38,285 bases of DNA, taken from the NCBI GenBank assembly GCA_028289445.1, contig JANQPO010000014.1, positions 531,944-570,228 on the forward strand, given 5' to 3'. This stretch comes from Tepidamorphaceae bacterium (GTDB lineage: Bacteria; Pseudomonadota; Alphaproteobacteria; Rhizobiales; JAKSCL01). A program made the position numbers and the translations under genes. Every line of letters starts with the position of its first letter. The first letter of the stretch is position 1. The notes beneath the pieces are model-generated. The model did not search any database. It worked only from the letters and a program-made list of their open reading frames with translations, and had not been told where the DNA came from. This document shows, piece by piece, positions 18,132 to 26,177 of this stretch.

Positions 18132-18902
18132 CTAGACGCTGGTGTATCCTCCGTCGATCATGACGATCGCGCCGTTGACAAGTTCGGCCGCAGGCGATGC
18201 CAGATAGAGTGCCATGTCGGCAACCTCGACCGGCTCACCAAATCGACTCAAAGGTAGCGATCCAAGAAGCGCATCGGTCTTCTCGCCAGGCACCCAGACC
18301 TTACGCCCCATCGGCGTCAAGATCACCGTCGGGCAAATCGCGTTGACCTGGATGTTGTGTCGCGCCCATTCCACGCAGAGTGACTGGGTCAACGCGTTAA
18401 GCCCGCCCTTTGAGGAGGCGTAAGCGGCATGATCGTCGAGTGCGATGACGCCGGTCTGCGACGAGATGTTGACGATCTTGCCCCAGCGCTGTCCGATCAT
18501 CGCCGGGGCCAGAGCTTGCGCCATCAGGAAGGGCGCCCGCAAGTTGACCGCCATCGTCTGATCCCAATCCTCCAAGGTGAGAGCGGTCGCCGGAGCGACG
18601 CGAGCAATGCCGGCTGAATTCACGAGGATGTCGATCGTTCCGTGGGCGTCGAGCGCTTGCCTTGCCGCAGTTACCGGACCGTCCGGCGTCGCCAGATCCG
18701 CCTCGATCGTCATGCAATCGCGCCCTTCGGCACGAACTGTCTCGGCGACTTCAGCGAGGCCTTCGGGATCGCGTGCAACCGCGACGATGTCGGCACCGGC
18801 ATCAGCGAAGACCGCGCAAATCTCCGCCCCGATACCCTTTGACGCGCCCGTCACCAGGGCGCGGCGTCCCTTCAGCGAGAAGCGTTCAACCCATTTGTTC
18901 AT
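18132..18902 (-). CDS. Short-chain dehydrogenase/reductase
   Basis: A classical SDR of 256 residues, probably an NAD(P)-dependent sugar- or polyol-type oxidoreductase. The cofactor motif TGASKGIG is at 18-25, NSAG at 95-98, and the catalytic tetrad N120, S147 or S148, Y161 and K165 (YASSK) is complete. The C-terminus has the usual GAIVMIDGGYTSV. A GGAG lies eight bases before the ATG, inside the end of a truncated SIS-domain frame. Its neighbours (SIS fragment, LysR regulator, TRAP transporter, amidohydrolase) suggest it acts on the imported compound or a product of it; the substrate is not known. Confidence 0.92.
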   Translation of the reverse strand: MNKWVERFSLKGRRALVTGASKGIGAEICAVFADAGADIVAVARDPEGLAEVAETVRAEGRDCMTIEADLATPDGPVTAARQALDAHGTIDILVNSAGIARVAPATALTLEDWDQTMAVNLRAPFLMAQALAPAMIGQRWGKIVNISSQTGVIALDDHAAYASSKGGLNALTQSLCVEWARHNIQVNAICPTVILTPMGRKVWVPGEKTDALLGSLPLSRFGEPVEVADMALYLASPAAELVNGAIVMIDGGYTSV

Positions 18903-18907
18903 GACAG

Positions 18908-19090
18908 TTACTCCAAGTTGGTTTGGCGGGCCCGCATCATCAAGCCTTCGCGGCCGACCCCGTGCAGGACAACGCGATTGGGCGTTGCGATGGCATCGAC
19001 GAACACGGCCGCCTGAACGGGATCGACGCCGGAGGCGGCGGCCTTTAGCGCATCGGCGGCGTGGCCTGCGCGCATCGCCAAATCGGTCAT
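18908..19090 (-). pseudogene. Truncated SIS-domain (phosphohexuloisomerase-like) gene
   Basis: Only 60 codons. The sequence up to VVLHGVGREGLMMRA matches the N-terminal third of SIS-domain sugar-phosphate isomerases, in which this phosphate-binding loop is normally followed by a further 130 or so residues (AMRLFHLG and onward). Here the frame changes to QTNLE and stops directly before the SDR gene. GGGAGG five bases before the ATG at 19090 is intact, so a 60-residue product could still be made. I infer an internal deletion that joined the start of the SIS gene to the SDR. A deliberate small protein cannot be excluded, but the break inside a conserved motif argues against it. Confidence 0.6.
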
Positions 19091-19435
19091 GAAAGCCTCC
19101 CGTCGTTCTTGTGCCCCTATTCGATTAGGTCACGCGTTCTCCACGCACAAGACCGACGCGGCGGCGGTGAACCTCGAACGAGGCACCATCGATCTTTTCG
19201 TGATTGAGGAGGCAATCACGTTGGCGGTTCTTGAGCGAGTGGGTTGAGTGGGTTTGTGCCGCAGGTTTCAGTAACTTTTTGTCTTCGTCTGCGTCCGTTG
19301 CAGGCATTCTGGTGTAGGCCAACGAACGTCCAAATCTGACGAAAACTGCCCGCTAGCAGTCCGCTGAGCTGACATTACGAAATGCGCTGAGCGAACGGAT
19401 CGCATGCCAGCCTCACACCCATCAGACTCACCACC
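19091..19435. other. Intergenic region between SIS fragment and LysR gene
   Basis: About 345 bases. A minus-strand frame of 65 codons (19125-19322) is open but has no recognisable domain and no clear ribosome-binding site. Its C-terminal arginine-rich end is unlike any family I know. The region probably contains the promoter of the SIS/SDR unit. No strong terminator is seen. Confidence 0.4.
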
Positions 19436-20326
19436 TCATCCCACACCCGCATTTCGCACATGATCCACGAAGGCGCGGACCGACGGCCGCGGCTCGGTGC
19501 GGTTCCAGGCGAGATAGGTCTCCACCAGCCGGTCGCAGTCTGAGACCGGCACGATGCGGACGCGCTGATCGGCGACAGGTTGCAGGCTTTCGGTTTGGAT
19601 CGAGACGCCCATGCCGCACGCCACCAGGCCGATAATGCCCTGCGTGTCCGGCGCGCGCTGCACCACGTGCGGCTCGAACTCCGCGGCGCGGCAGACATCG
19701 TAGAGAATGCGATGATAGACGCGCCATTTGTCCTCGCTGCCGAGTACGAAGGGCTGGTCGGCAAGATCTTGCAGGGAAACCGCATTGGCGTTGGCGCGTT
19801 TGTGCCCCGCCGGCAAGAGCGCCACGAATTGATCGGACTGAACGAGAAATGACTCCAGCGCGTCACTTCGGACCGGGCCCGTCAAAAAGCCCACGTCGAT
19901 CTCGCCTCTCAGCAATAGTGTGTACTGTTCCTCCGCGAAGGACTGGCGCAGCGTCGCCGCGACGTCTGGATGAGTGATGCGGAAGGTGCGCACGACCTCC
20001 GGCAGGCATCCCGATATCGCGATATCGGTGTAACCGATGGCCAGGCGTCCCGTTTCGCCGCGCGCGGTTTTGCGGGTGCGCCGCACGGCATGGTCCAACA
20101 GGTTGAGCGCCTCGCGACAGCCGTCCCTGAAGACATGGCCTGGCTCAGTAAGCGATACGCGGCGATTGTCGCGCTCGAACAAGCTGACGCCCAGATCGGT
20201 TTCGAGCTGGACGATGGCGCGGCTTAACGCCGGCTGGGTCATGGCCAGATCGCTCGCGGCCTTTCGAAAGCTCAATGTGTCGGAGAGCGCCAAGAAGTAG
20301 TGAAGCCGTCGAAGTCCTGTTCTCAT
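19436..20326 (-). CDS. LysR-type transcriptional regulator
   Basis: A 296-residue regulator. The N-terminal winged helix-turn-helix (about residues 4-63) has the family pattern LHYFLALSDTLSFRKAASDLAMTQPALSRAIVQLE, followed by FERDNRRVSLTEPG. The C-terminal part is a two-lobe effector-binding domain of the periplasmic-binding-protein fold (IDVGFLTGPV near 148-157). It is transcribed away from the TRAP transporter, the usual position for a LysR regulator of its divergent neighbour, with about 98 bases between the start codons. A 19-base palindrome covers its start codon and suggests autoregulation. The inducer is probably the TRAP substrate or a derivative. Confidence 0.93.
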   Translation of the reverse strand: MRTGLRRLHYFLALSDTLSFRKAASDLAMTQPALSRAIVQLETDLGVSLFERDNRRVSLTEPGHVFRDGCREALNLLDHAVRRTRKTARGETGRLAIGYTDIAISGCLPEVVRTFRITHPDVAATLRQSFAEEQYTLLLRGEIDVGFLTGPVRSDALESFLVQSDQFVALLPAGHKRANANAVSLQDLADQPFVLGSEDKWRVYHRILYDVCRAAEFEPHVVQRAPDTQGIIGLVACGMGVSIQTESLQPVADQRVRIVPVSDCDRLVETYLAWNRTEPRPSVRAFVDHVRNAGVG

Positions 20327-20344
20327 GATGCCTATTAGGCATCA
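20326..20344. promoter_or_regulatory. Palindromic operator at the LysR/TRAP divergent promoter
   Basis: TGATGCCTATTAGGCATCA is a perfect palindrome with nine-base arms around one central base. It overlaps the LysR start codon. A direct repeat ATCAATTA lies next to it at 20341-20348 and 20358-20365. Together they are a reasonable binding array for the LysR protein controlling both directions; no experimental data support this. Confidence 0.6.
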
Positions 20345-20424
20345 ATTAGAGCGAAGTATCAATTATCGATTGCACGTCGATCCGCCTATCCTTGGCCATC
20401 TCGAAAGACTCGTCGGAGGGTGTC

Positions 20425-21420
20425 ATGCACAAAAAAATTACAAGTCTTCTGGCCTCAGTTGGGTTGGCCTTGACCCTTGGAAGCGCCGCAAATGCCGAAG
20501 ACATAACAATGAACTTGGGTTGGGCAACGCCGCTTGATTCAACTTATGGCGACCTGGCGACCAAGTTCGAGGAACTGGCCGAGCAATACACGAACGGTAG
20601 CGTGGACGTGCGCCTGCGCTGCTGTGCGCAGATTGCAACCGAGGATGATGCCTTCAAAGCATTGCAACTTGGCACTGTCGACGCTTATTTCATCAGCCAG
20701 AACAATGTCTCGCCGCACTGGCCTTTGATGGACGTGTTCGTGCTGCCGTACATCTTCCAGAGCACGGATCATCTGGTGAAAGTGGCCAACGGCCCGGTTG
20801 GCGAGCGCATTCGCGACCAGATCAAAGCCGACACAGGCGTCCACCTTTTGACCTTCGGTGGCCCGAGCTATCGCGATTTCTTCAATTCCAAGCGGCCGAT
20901 CAACACGATGGAAGATATGGCCGGATTGAAGATCCGCGTGCCGAAAAACGAAGTCATGCTGGCAACCTTCGAGGCGTTCGGCGCCGAGCCGGTGCCGCTT
21001 GCCTGGTCGGAAACCCCAACCGCGTTACAAACCGGCACGATCGACGGCGGCGACAACGGCACGTCCGTTATCCGCGAAATGAAGTTCTTCGAATTCGCCA
21101 AGAACCTGGTGATTCTCGATCACTTCGCGGGCTTCGCTCCGGTCTTCGCCTCCGATCGCTTCATGAGCAAATTGTCCGACGATCAGCGCGCGGCGGTCCT
21201 TAAGGCCGCAGCCGAGGCCGGTGATTATCACACCCAGCTTAAGCTGAAGGAGATCGAGGAAATCCGCAGCTGGCTGTCGACCGATGGCGGGATGGCCATG
21301 ACGCGTCCTGAACGGGGTCCGTTTATCGAAGCCGCGCAGACCGTCCAGCAGGATTTCGCCTCAAAGCGCGGTGACGACTTCACCGAACTGGTCAACGCCA
21401 TCCAGGCGGCCGCGCAATAG
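20425..21420 (+). CDS. dctP: TRAP transporter substrate-binding protein (DctP family)
   Basis: The periplasmic receptor of a TRAP importer, 331 residues. The signal peptide (MHKKITSLLASVGLALTLG, cleavage probably after ANA at residue 24) is followed by two binding lobes. The conserved arginines of the family are at R150 (PSYRDFF) and R171 (LKIRVP), the latter usually making a salt bridge to the carboxylate of the ligand. TGTIDGGDNG at about 204-212 matches the hinge motif. An organic acid is therefore the expected ligand. The ATG at 20425 is preferred to 20392 because GGAGGG lies just upstream and the signal peptide begins there. The gene heads the dctPQM operon and is divergent from a LysR regulator. 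Confidence 0.93.
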   Translation: MHKKITSLLASVGLALTLGSAANAEDITMNLGWATPLDSTYGDLATKFEELAEQYTNGSVDVRLRCCAQIATEDDAFKALQLGTVDAYFISQNNVSPHWPLMDVFVLPYIFQSTDHLVKVANGPVGERIRDQIKADTGVHLLTFGGPSYRDFFNSKRPINTMEDMAGLKIRVPKNEVMLATFEAFGAEPVPLAWSETPTALQTGTIDGGDNGTSVIREMKFFEFAKNLVILDHFAGFAPVFASDRFMSKLSDDQRAAVLKAAAEAGDYHTQLKLKEIEEIRSWLSTDGGMAMTRPERGPFIEAAQTVQQDFASKRGDDFTELVNAIQAAAQ

Positions 21421-21428
21421 AGGAACCC

Positions 21429-21463
21429 GAGCCGCGGCGCCGCCCCTCTCAGCGCCGCGGCTC
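21429..21463 (+). promoter_or_regulatory. Stem-loop between dctP and dctQ
   Basis: A perfect 12-base G+C-rich inverted repeat (21429-21440 and 21452-21463, loop of 11 bases) begins nine bases after the dctP stop. No T run follows. Such a structure would protect the dctP message from 3' degradation or partly stop transcription, allowing the binding protein to be made in excess over the membrane subunits. Confidence 0.65.
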
Positions 21464-21492
21464 CCTTCCACCCGAAAGACAACCCACCCTAA

Positions 21493-22026
21493 ATGCGCCT
21501 CCTCCTTTGGCTTGAACGCCACCTCGAAGAAGTCATCTGCTGCATCTGTCTGAGCCTGGTCGCGGTTTGCGTCTTCCTACAGGTGATCATGCGCTACGGC
21601 TTCAACACTGCGCTGCAATGGTCGGAGGAAGTGGCCGCGATCGGCATGGTGTGGGCGGTCTACATGGGCGCGTCATTGTGCGTCCGGGAGCGGTTTCATA
21701 TCCGGATCATGGCCGGTGTCATGCTTCTTCCGCGTGCGATCGCACGCGGTACGATCTTCATCGCCGACGCGCTTTGGGCGGCGTTCTCGGTGATCATGCT
21801 CATCGTCAGCTTCGACTATCTGAGCGTTTTGTGGCAGTTCACATCGCGCACGCCTAGCCTCGGCATCAACGAGTTCTATCCGCAATCCATCCTCGTGATC
21901 GGCTATGGGCTGATGCTGCTCAGGCTGATCCAAATCTATGTCAGCTGGATCCGCGATGGCGGGCGCGGCCTTCCCGGCATGAGGCCTGAGCACCAAATCG
22001 ACGCCGAAACGGGCGTGCCACGATGA
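21493..22026 (+). CDS. dctQ: TRAP transporter small membrane subunit (DctQ family)
   Basis: A 177-residue inner-membrane protein with four hydrophobic segments (about 14-34, 46-64, 86-108, 130-150) and the DctQ pattern: LQVIMRYGFNTALQWSEEVA, then WAVYMGASLCVRERFHIRI. This subunit binds the large DctM subunit in the transporter, which is driven by the sodium or proton gradient. The C-terminus is cytoplasmic and charged. Its stop overlaps the dctM start by four bases (ATGA), a sign of translational coupling. It follows dctP after a stem-loop. Confidence 0.9.
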   Translation: MRLLLWLERHLEEVICCICLSLVAVCVFLQVIMRYGFNTALQWSEEVAAIGMVWAVYMGASLCVRERFHIRIMAGVMLLPRAIARGTIFIADALWAAFSVIMLIVSFDYLSVLWQFTSRTPSLGINEFYPQSILVIGYGLMLLRLIQIYVSWIRDGGRGLPGMRPEHQIDAETGVPR

Positions 22027-23315
22027 ACGAACTCGTCCTTCTGGCCATCGTCTTTACGGTCTTGACCATCATCGGCGTGCCTTTGTTCGCGGCCGTCGGA
22101 CTGACCACGGCGCTCGCGCTGTTCCTGATCGACATCCCGTACACACTGCTGGCCCAGACAGGCTACACGAGCCTGACTCCCTTCCCGCTTTTGACCATTC
22201 CGTTGTTCGTGCTGGCCGGACGCTTGATGGAAGTCGGCGGCATGGCCAACCGGCTGATCGGCATCGCGACGAGCCTGGTCGGCGCCTATCGCGGATCGCT
22301 CGGTCTGGTGACCTGTTTCGCCTGCATGCTGTTTGCGGCACTTTCCGGCTCAGGGCCGGCCACCACGGCCGCCATCGGTTCTGTGACGATCCCCGCGATG
22401 AAGCGCGAGGGTTATGACGTGCCCTTTGCCGCAGCGATCGCGGCCTCGGCCGGCGCGCTCGGCAGTCTCATTCCGCCATCGAATCTGATGATCATCTACG
22501 GACTGGTGTCGGAAACCTCCATCCCACGGCTGTTTCTGGCCGGCGTCCTGCCTGGCATCATTGTGACTGGGCTCTTGATGGTGACGACCTATGTCATCGC
22601 CCGGCGCCGTGGCTATGGCGGCAGTGGCGAACCGTTTACCTGGGGTCCCTTCCTGAAAGCGGGCTGGGACGGCAAATGGGCGATCGGTGCGCCGGTGCTC
22701 ATCCTGGGCGGTATCTATGGCGGCGCCTTCACGCCAACGGAAGCCGCATCGGTCGCGGTCTTCTACGCGCTCTTTGTTGGACTGTTCATCTATCGCGAGT
22801 TGACGCTCATCAAGATCATCGAAAGCCTGCGCTTCACGGCGCTGATGGCCGGTATTTTGATATTGCTCACGCCGACCTTGGCGTTTGGCCAGCTCTCGGC
22901 CTTTTATGACATCCCGACCGCGGTCGAAGACGCCATCACGTCCATCACGGATAACGTCATCATCGTGATGATCCTGATTGGCATCTTTTACATCATCATC
23001 GGCACCTTCATGGAGTCGCTGGCGCAGATCATTCTATTCACCTCCGTCTTCCTGCCGCTCGTCACCCATCTCGGTGTCGATCCGGTCCTCTTCGGCGTGT
23101 TCACGGTGATTACGTGCGAGATCGGTTTTCTGACACCCCCATTGGGCGGCAATCTCAACGTCGCGTCGCGCATTTCCGGGATCACGATCGAGCAGGTCTC
23201 AGTCGCCGTCCTGCCGTTCATCATCGCCTATTCGATAGGTCTTTTGATCCTGATCTTCTTTCCAGAGGTCTCGCTCTGGCTGCCGGACGCGATCTACGGC
23301 GAAGCCAAGTACTGA
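22023..23315 (+). CDS. dctM: TRAP transporter large permease (DctM family)
   Basis: A 430-residue polytopic membrane protein that forms the transport channel of the TRAP importer. About twelve hydrophobic helices are visible. Family motifs include FPLLTIPLFVLAGRLMEVGG, ALSGSGPATTAAIGSVTIPAM, and SLIPPSNLMIIYGLVSE in the first half, and GGAFTPTEAASVAVFYALFVG and FLTPPLGGNLNVASRISG in the second half, which is the expected repeated arrangement. The start overlaps the dctQ stop. The amidohydrolase gene follows after 17 bases. Confidence 0.94.
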   Translation: MNELVLLAIVFTVLTIIGVPLFAAVGLTTALALFLIDIPYTLLAQTGYTSLTPFPLLTIPLFVLAGRLMEVGGMANRLIGIATSLVGAYRGSLGLVTCFACMLFAALSGSGPATTAAIGSVTIPAMKREGYDVPFAAAIAASAGALGSLIPPSNLMIIYGLVSETSIPRLFLAGVLPGIIVTGLLMVTTYVIARRRGYGGSGEPFTWGPFLKAGWDGKWAIGAPVLILGGIYGGAFTPTEAASVAVFYALFVGLFIYRELTLIKIIESLRFTALMAGILILLTPTLAFGQLSAFYDIPTAVEDAITSITDNVIIVMILIGIFYIIIGTFMESLAQIILFTSVFLPLVTHLGVDPVLFGVFTVITCEIGFLTPPLGGNLNVASRISGITIEQVSVAVLPFIIAYSIGLLILIFFPEVSLWLPDAIYGEAKY

Positions 23316-23332
23316 CAGAGAGGAAGCCAGCC

Positions 23333-24922
23333 ATGTTGGATGTCATCATCAAAGGCGGCCATGTCATCGATGGTACGGGGCGGCCGGGCTTCGATGCTGA
23401 CATCGGGATCAGCGACGGTAAGATCGCGGAAATCGGAACGATCGAGGGCGCGGCCGAAACGATGCTTGATGCGGATGGGTTGGCGGTTTCACCGGGCTTC
23501 ATCGACCTCCACACCCACTCCGATTTCACTTTGACGGCCAATGGCCGGGCGGAAAGCCAGGTTCATCAGGGTGTCACGACCGAGGTGGTTGGACAGTGTG
23601 GCGTCTCTTGCGCGCCGGCGCGCAATCGTGCCGATGTCGCGCTCATGGCGCCTGGCTTCACCGAGGGTGCGGTCGACATCGATTGGCTTTCCTTCGGCGA
23701 CTATCTCGACCATCTCGACCGGATGGACCTCGGGGTCAACGTGGTTGCGTTCGTCGGACATGGAACCATCCACCGCGCCGTTCTGGGCGACGCGCTTCGC
23801 CCGGCGGACGAGGACGAGATGAACGCCATGATCGCCCTTTTGGAGGAGAGCATCGAGGGCGGTGCTTTCGGCTTTTCGACGGGTCTGGAGTATTGGCCTG
23901 GCAGCCTAGCCACTCCGGACCAACTCGCCGATATGGCCAAGGTCGCGGCCAAGCACGACATCCTCTATGCGACTCATGTTCGCAACCGCGATCTCTTTTA
24001 CGACCTGGGCTTCGGCGAGGCTTTGGCGACGGCGCGCGCGGCGGAAGCGCGGCTTCAGATTTCACACATCCAACCCAAGTTCGGCGCGCCCGACTATGCC
24101 ATGGAGCACGCCGTGCAGATGTGCGAGCAGGCGCGTGGACATGGCGTGGACGTCGCGTTCGACGTGATCCCCCATGACTGGTCGCACACGCGTGTTCTCG
24201 CCATCCTGCCGCAATGGGCGCAAGAGGGCGGCGTCGAGAGCGTTACCAAGCGTCTGAAGGACGAAGAAACGCGGGAGAAGATCAAACGCAATCCGCGCCC
24301 CATGTGGCGGTTGGTCAGCGCCGGTCATTGGGACAAGATTGTTCTCATGCACTCGGAGGCCAATGCCGATCTGGTCGGTATGGCCTTTGACGAGATCGGC
24401 GCCCGACGTGGTGTCGATCCCTATGACGCCGCCTTCGACCTCTTGTTGGAGGAAGGCGAGAACATGAGCCATCTCATGTGGACGTCCCAATCCTTCTCCG
24501 ACAGCGACATCAAGTTGGCCTTGTCGCAGCCCGAGTGCGCCGTGATCTCCGACACGCTGGCGCTCGCGCCCTATGGGTGCCTCAAACACCATGTCGGCTC
24601 GCTCTCCGGCTATGGCTGGGCGGCACGGTTTCTGCAGTACTATGTCCGCGAACAGAAGGTCTTGTCTCTTGAGGAAGGCATCCGCCGTCTGACGGCACTC
24701 CCGGCTGAGCGCGTTGGCCTAAAGGATCGCGGCCGCCTGGAGGTCGGCGCCCATGCCGATATCGCCGTGTTCGATGCACAGGCCATTGCCAGCCATTTCG
24801 ATGTCACCGAGCCGCGTCGCTATGCCAGCGGGATAGCCCATGTGCTGGTCAATGGCGGGATCGCCATGAACGGCGGGTCGCGGACGGACGTCGACACGGG
24901 ACGCGTTCTGCGCAGCCACTAA
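23333..24922 (+). CDS. N-acyl-D-amino-acid deacylase-like amidohydrolase
   Basis: A 529-residue amidohydrolase of the D-aminoacylase type. It has the small beta-sandwich at the ends (LDVIIKGGHVIDGTGRPGF at the start, and GRLEVGAHADIAVFD near 460-475) and a TIM barrel with HTH at 60-62 and the zinc-ligand cysteine C89 in GQCGVS, as in D-aminoacylases. ATHVRNRD near 220 and the QISHIQPKFG segment near 242-250 supply further metal ligands. The expected reaction is release of a carboxylate from an N-acyl-D-amino acid or related cyclic amide. Start at the ATG at 23333, with GAGAGGAAG upstream and 17 bases after dctM, so the transporter and enzyme are coexpressed. The frame extends further upstream but inside dctM. 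Confidence 0.88.
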   Translation: MLDVIIKGGHVIDGTGRPGFDADIGISDGKIAEIGTIEGAAETMLDADGLAVSPGFIDLHTHSDFTLTANGRAESQVHQGVTTEVVGQCGVSCAPARNRADVALMAPGFTEGAVDIDWLSFGDYLDHLDRMDLGVNVVAFVGHGTIHRAVLGDALRPADEDEMNAMIALLEESIEGGAFGFSTGLEYWPGSLATPDQLADMAKVAAKHDILYATHVRNRDLFYDLGFGEALATARAAEARLQISHIQPKFGAPDYAMEHAVQMCEQARGHGVDVAFDVIPHDWSHTRVLAILPQWAQEGGVESVTKRLKDEETREKIKRNPRPMWRLVSAGHWDKIVLMHSEANADLVGMAFDEIGARRGVDPYDAAFDLLLEEGENMSHLMWTSQSFSDSDIKLALSQPECAVISDTLALAPYGCLKHHVGSLSGYGWAARFLQYYVREQKVLSLEEGIRRLTALPAERVGLKDRGRLEVGAHADIAVFDAQAIASHFDVTEPRRYASGIAHVLVNGGIAMNGGSRTDVDTGRVLRSH

Positions 24923-25415
24923 GGCGCATCACCCATGCCCAAACGACCCCTCTGACGCGTTCGTGATCAGCGACTGACCAGCGGCAACTGCTCGCCATCA
25001 TTGCCCTGGCCTTATGTGGCGGGTTAGATGAAGACATCGCGAAGAGCGCGATGGACGTCGTCGCGTGAACTGCAATTCACACCAAACGCGCCCTTTCAAT
25101 CCAAGCCCAATTGCCGATATTTGCCATACTTTACAAAAGAATAGCTTTGAAATCGTCAAACATGCTGCTGTGGACAGATGCGCTAGAGCATGAGTCCCGA
25201 TGTAAAGATGACTGTGCGTAGCTTGCGCACGACTGCCTATGACACATACCCAAAACGCTTCCATTGATCGTTCATATCCGGTTTGGATGACGGATAGGAA
25301 CATTGCTTGCTTAAACTTTGGCGCTCTGGTTGATTCTCTCCCATGATCAAGGTTCCGTAACGAACCTGCAGCAAGGCATATGACGGCGTAACTACTAGCC
25401 GGTGAGTGTACTGAC
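24923..25415. other. Intergenic region before the PAS gene pair
   Basis: About 490 bases without a convincing gene. A plus-strand stretch ending near 25068 (about 33 codons, no start codon) reads QRQLLAIIALALCGGLDEDIA and might be a gene remnant. A minus-strand frame covers 24998-25480 but looks like chance. GTGCG-N7-CGCAC at about 25213-25229 is a short inverted repeat. The promoter for 25416 should lie in the A+T-richer second half. Confidence 0.4.
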
Positions 25416-25691
25416 ATGACATCGAACGGGCAGACTGACTCCTTTGAAAGCCTCGGCGGTCTATCCAGTCGGTTCTCCAACGACGAGCACGACAGCGGTG
25501 ATTTCGATGCGTTTATGGACTATGTCGAATCGCTGGATCTTGGCCTGTTCTTGTCTGTGACCATGTTCAATGCCTTCGGCACGATGGACTTCGATGATCT
25601 GACCGACGACCAAAAGACCTCACTTGTGCGCCAGTGTCTCCCGGTTGTGTGTTGGCTGTTCACTGAGGTGCAACTCGAGGGGGACGACTAG
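25416..25691 (+). CDS. Small acidic hypothetical protein
   Basis: A 91-residue protein that I do not recognise. It is strongly acidic (DFDAFMDYVESLDLG and DFDDLTDDQKTS), with a predicted helical part containing a hydrophobic face (LFLSVTMFNAFG) and a second helix near the C-terminus (CLPVVCWLFTEVQLEGDD). It has no signal peptide or transmembrane segment of convincing length. The PAS-like gene starts four bases after its stop, so they are probably translated from one message. The start has no strong Shine-Dalgarno sequence; the ATG at 25416 is the first in frame. An accessory or partner protein of the PAS-like product is possible but is only inference. Confidence 0.55.
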   Translation: MTSNGQTDSFESLGGLSSRFSNDEHDSGDFDAFMDYVESLDLGLFLSVTMFNAFGTMDFDDLTDDQKTSLVRQCLPVVCWLFTEVQLEGDD

Positions 25692-25694
25692 GCC

Positions 25695-26177
25695 GTGTCG
25701 CTGGTCGAAGAGTTTACGGAAGACCTGGATTTCAGTTGGCTGCAGCGCGACGGAATGTCTTCCAATTTTCGCTACCTCTGGAACAGCTGGGATCGACGGT
25801 CTCGCGCGGCCGATGAGGCCATCAAGTGGTTGGCGACACGCATCATGATCACGGGCTTCGCCAAAAGCGAACAGGATACGCCGCCTATTCTATACTGCGG
25901 CCGCGACGCCTTCGCCGCGAAGTATTTGCCCGTGCATTGGTCGGATATTCCGCCCGAAGGCATTCGATTTGAGAGTCGTCGGCAGCGGTCCCTGGTCGCA
26001 CCGGGATACACGCGCGCGACCGATGGAGAACCGGTGTTCGATCTTGTATCGGTCAACCATCTGTGCGGGCCTTATCGCGCTTGCGGGACTTACTACCGCC
26101 TGATCCTTCCGATTTGTGCCGGAGGGACGACTTTCTTGGCTGTCCTGAGCGAGCCAGCCAATTTGCGTCCGCTGTAG
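25695..26177 (+). CDS. PAS-like domain protein
   Basis: A 160-residue single-domain protein starting at a GTG at 25695 preceded by a G-rich run. The second half (RQRSLVAPGYTRATDGEPVFDLV, then YYRLILPICAGGTTFLAVLSE) resembles stand-alone PAS-like domains of alphaproteobacteria that end with RLxLPL and a final strand. YLPVHWSDIPPE in the middle is also typical. There is no output domain, so it may be a sensory protein acting on a partner. Its last 125 bases overlap the end of the convergent acetyltransferase frame. The fold call is moderate; ligand and role are unknown. Confidence 0.6.
   Translation: MSLVEEFTEDLDFSWLQRDGMSSNFRYLWNSWDRRSRAADEAIKWLATRIMITGFAKSEQDTPPILYCGRDAFAAKYLPVHWSDIPPEGIRFESRRQRSLVAPGYTRATDGEPVFDLVSVNHLCGPYRACGTYYRLILPICAGGTTFLAVLSEPANLRPL

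Noticed and set aside
24998..25480. Minus-strand open frame of 160 codons in the intergenic region
   Set aside because: No domain, no ribosome-binding site, unusual residue pattern, and it overlaps the start of the better-supported gene at 25416.
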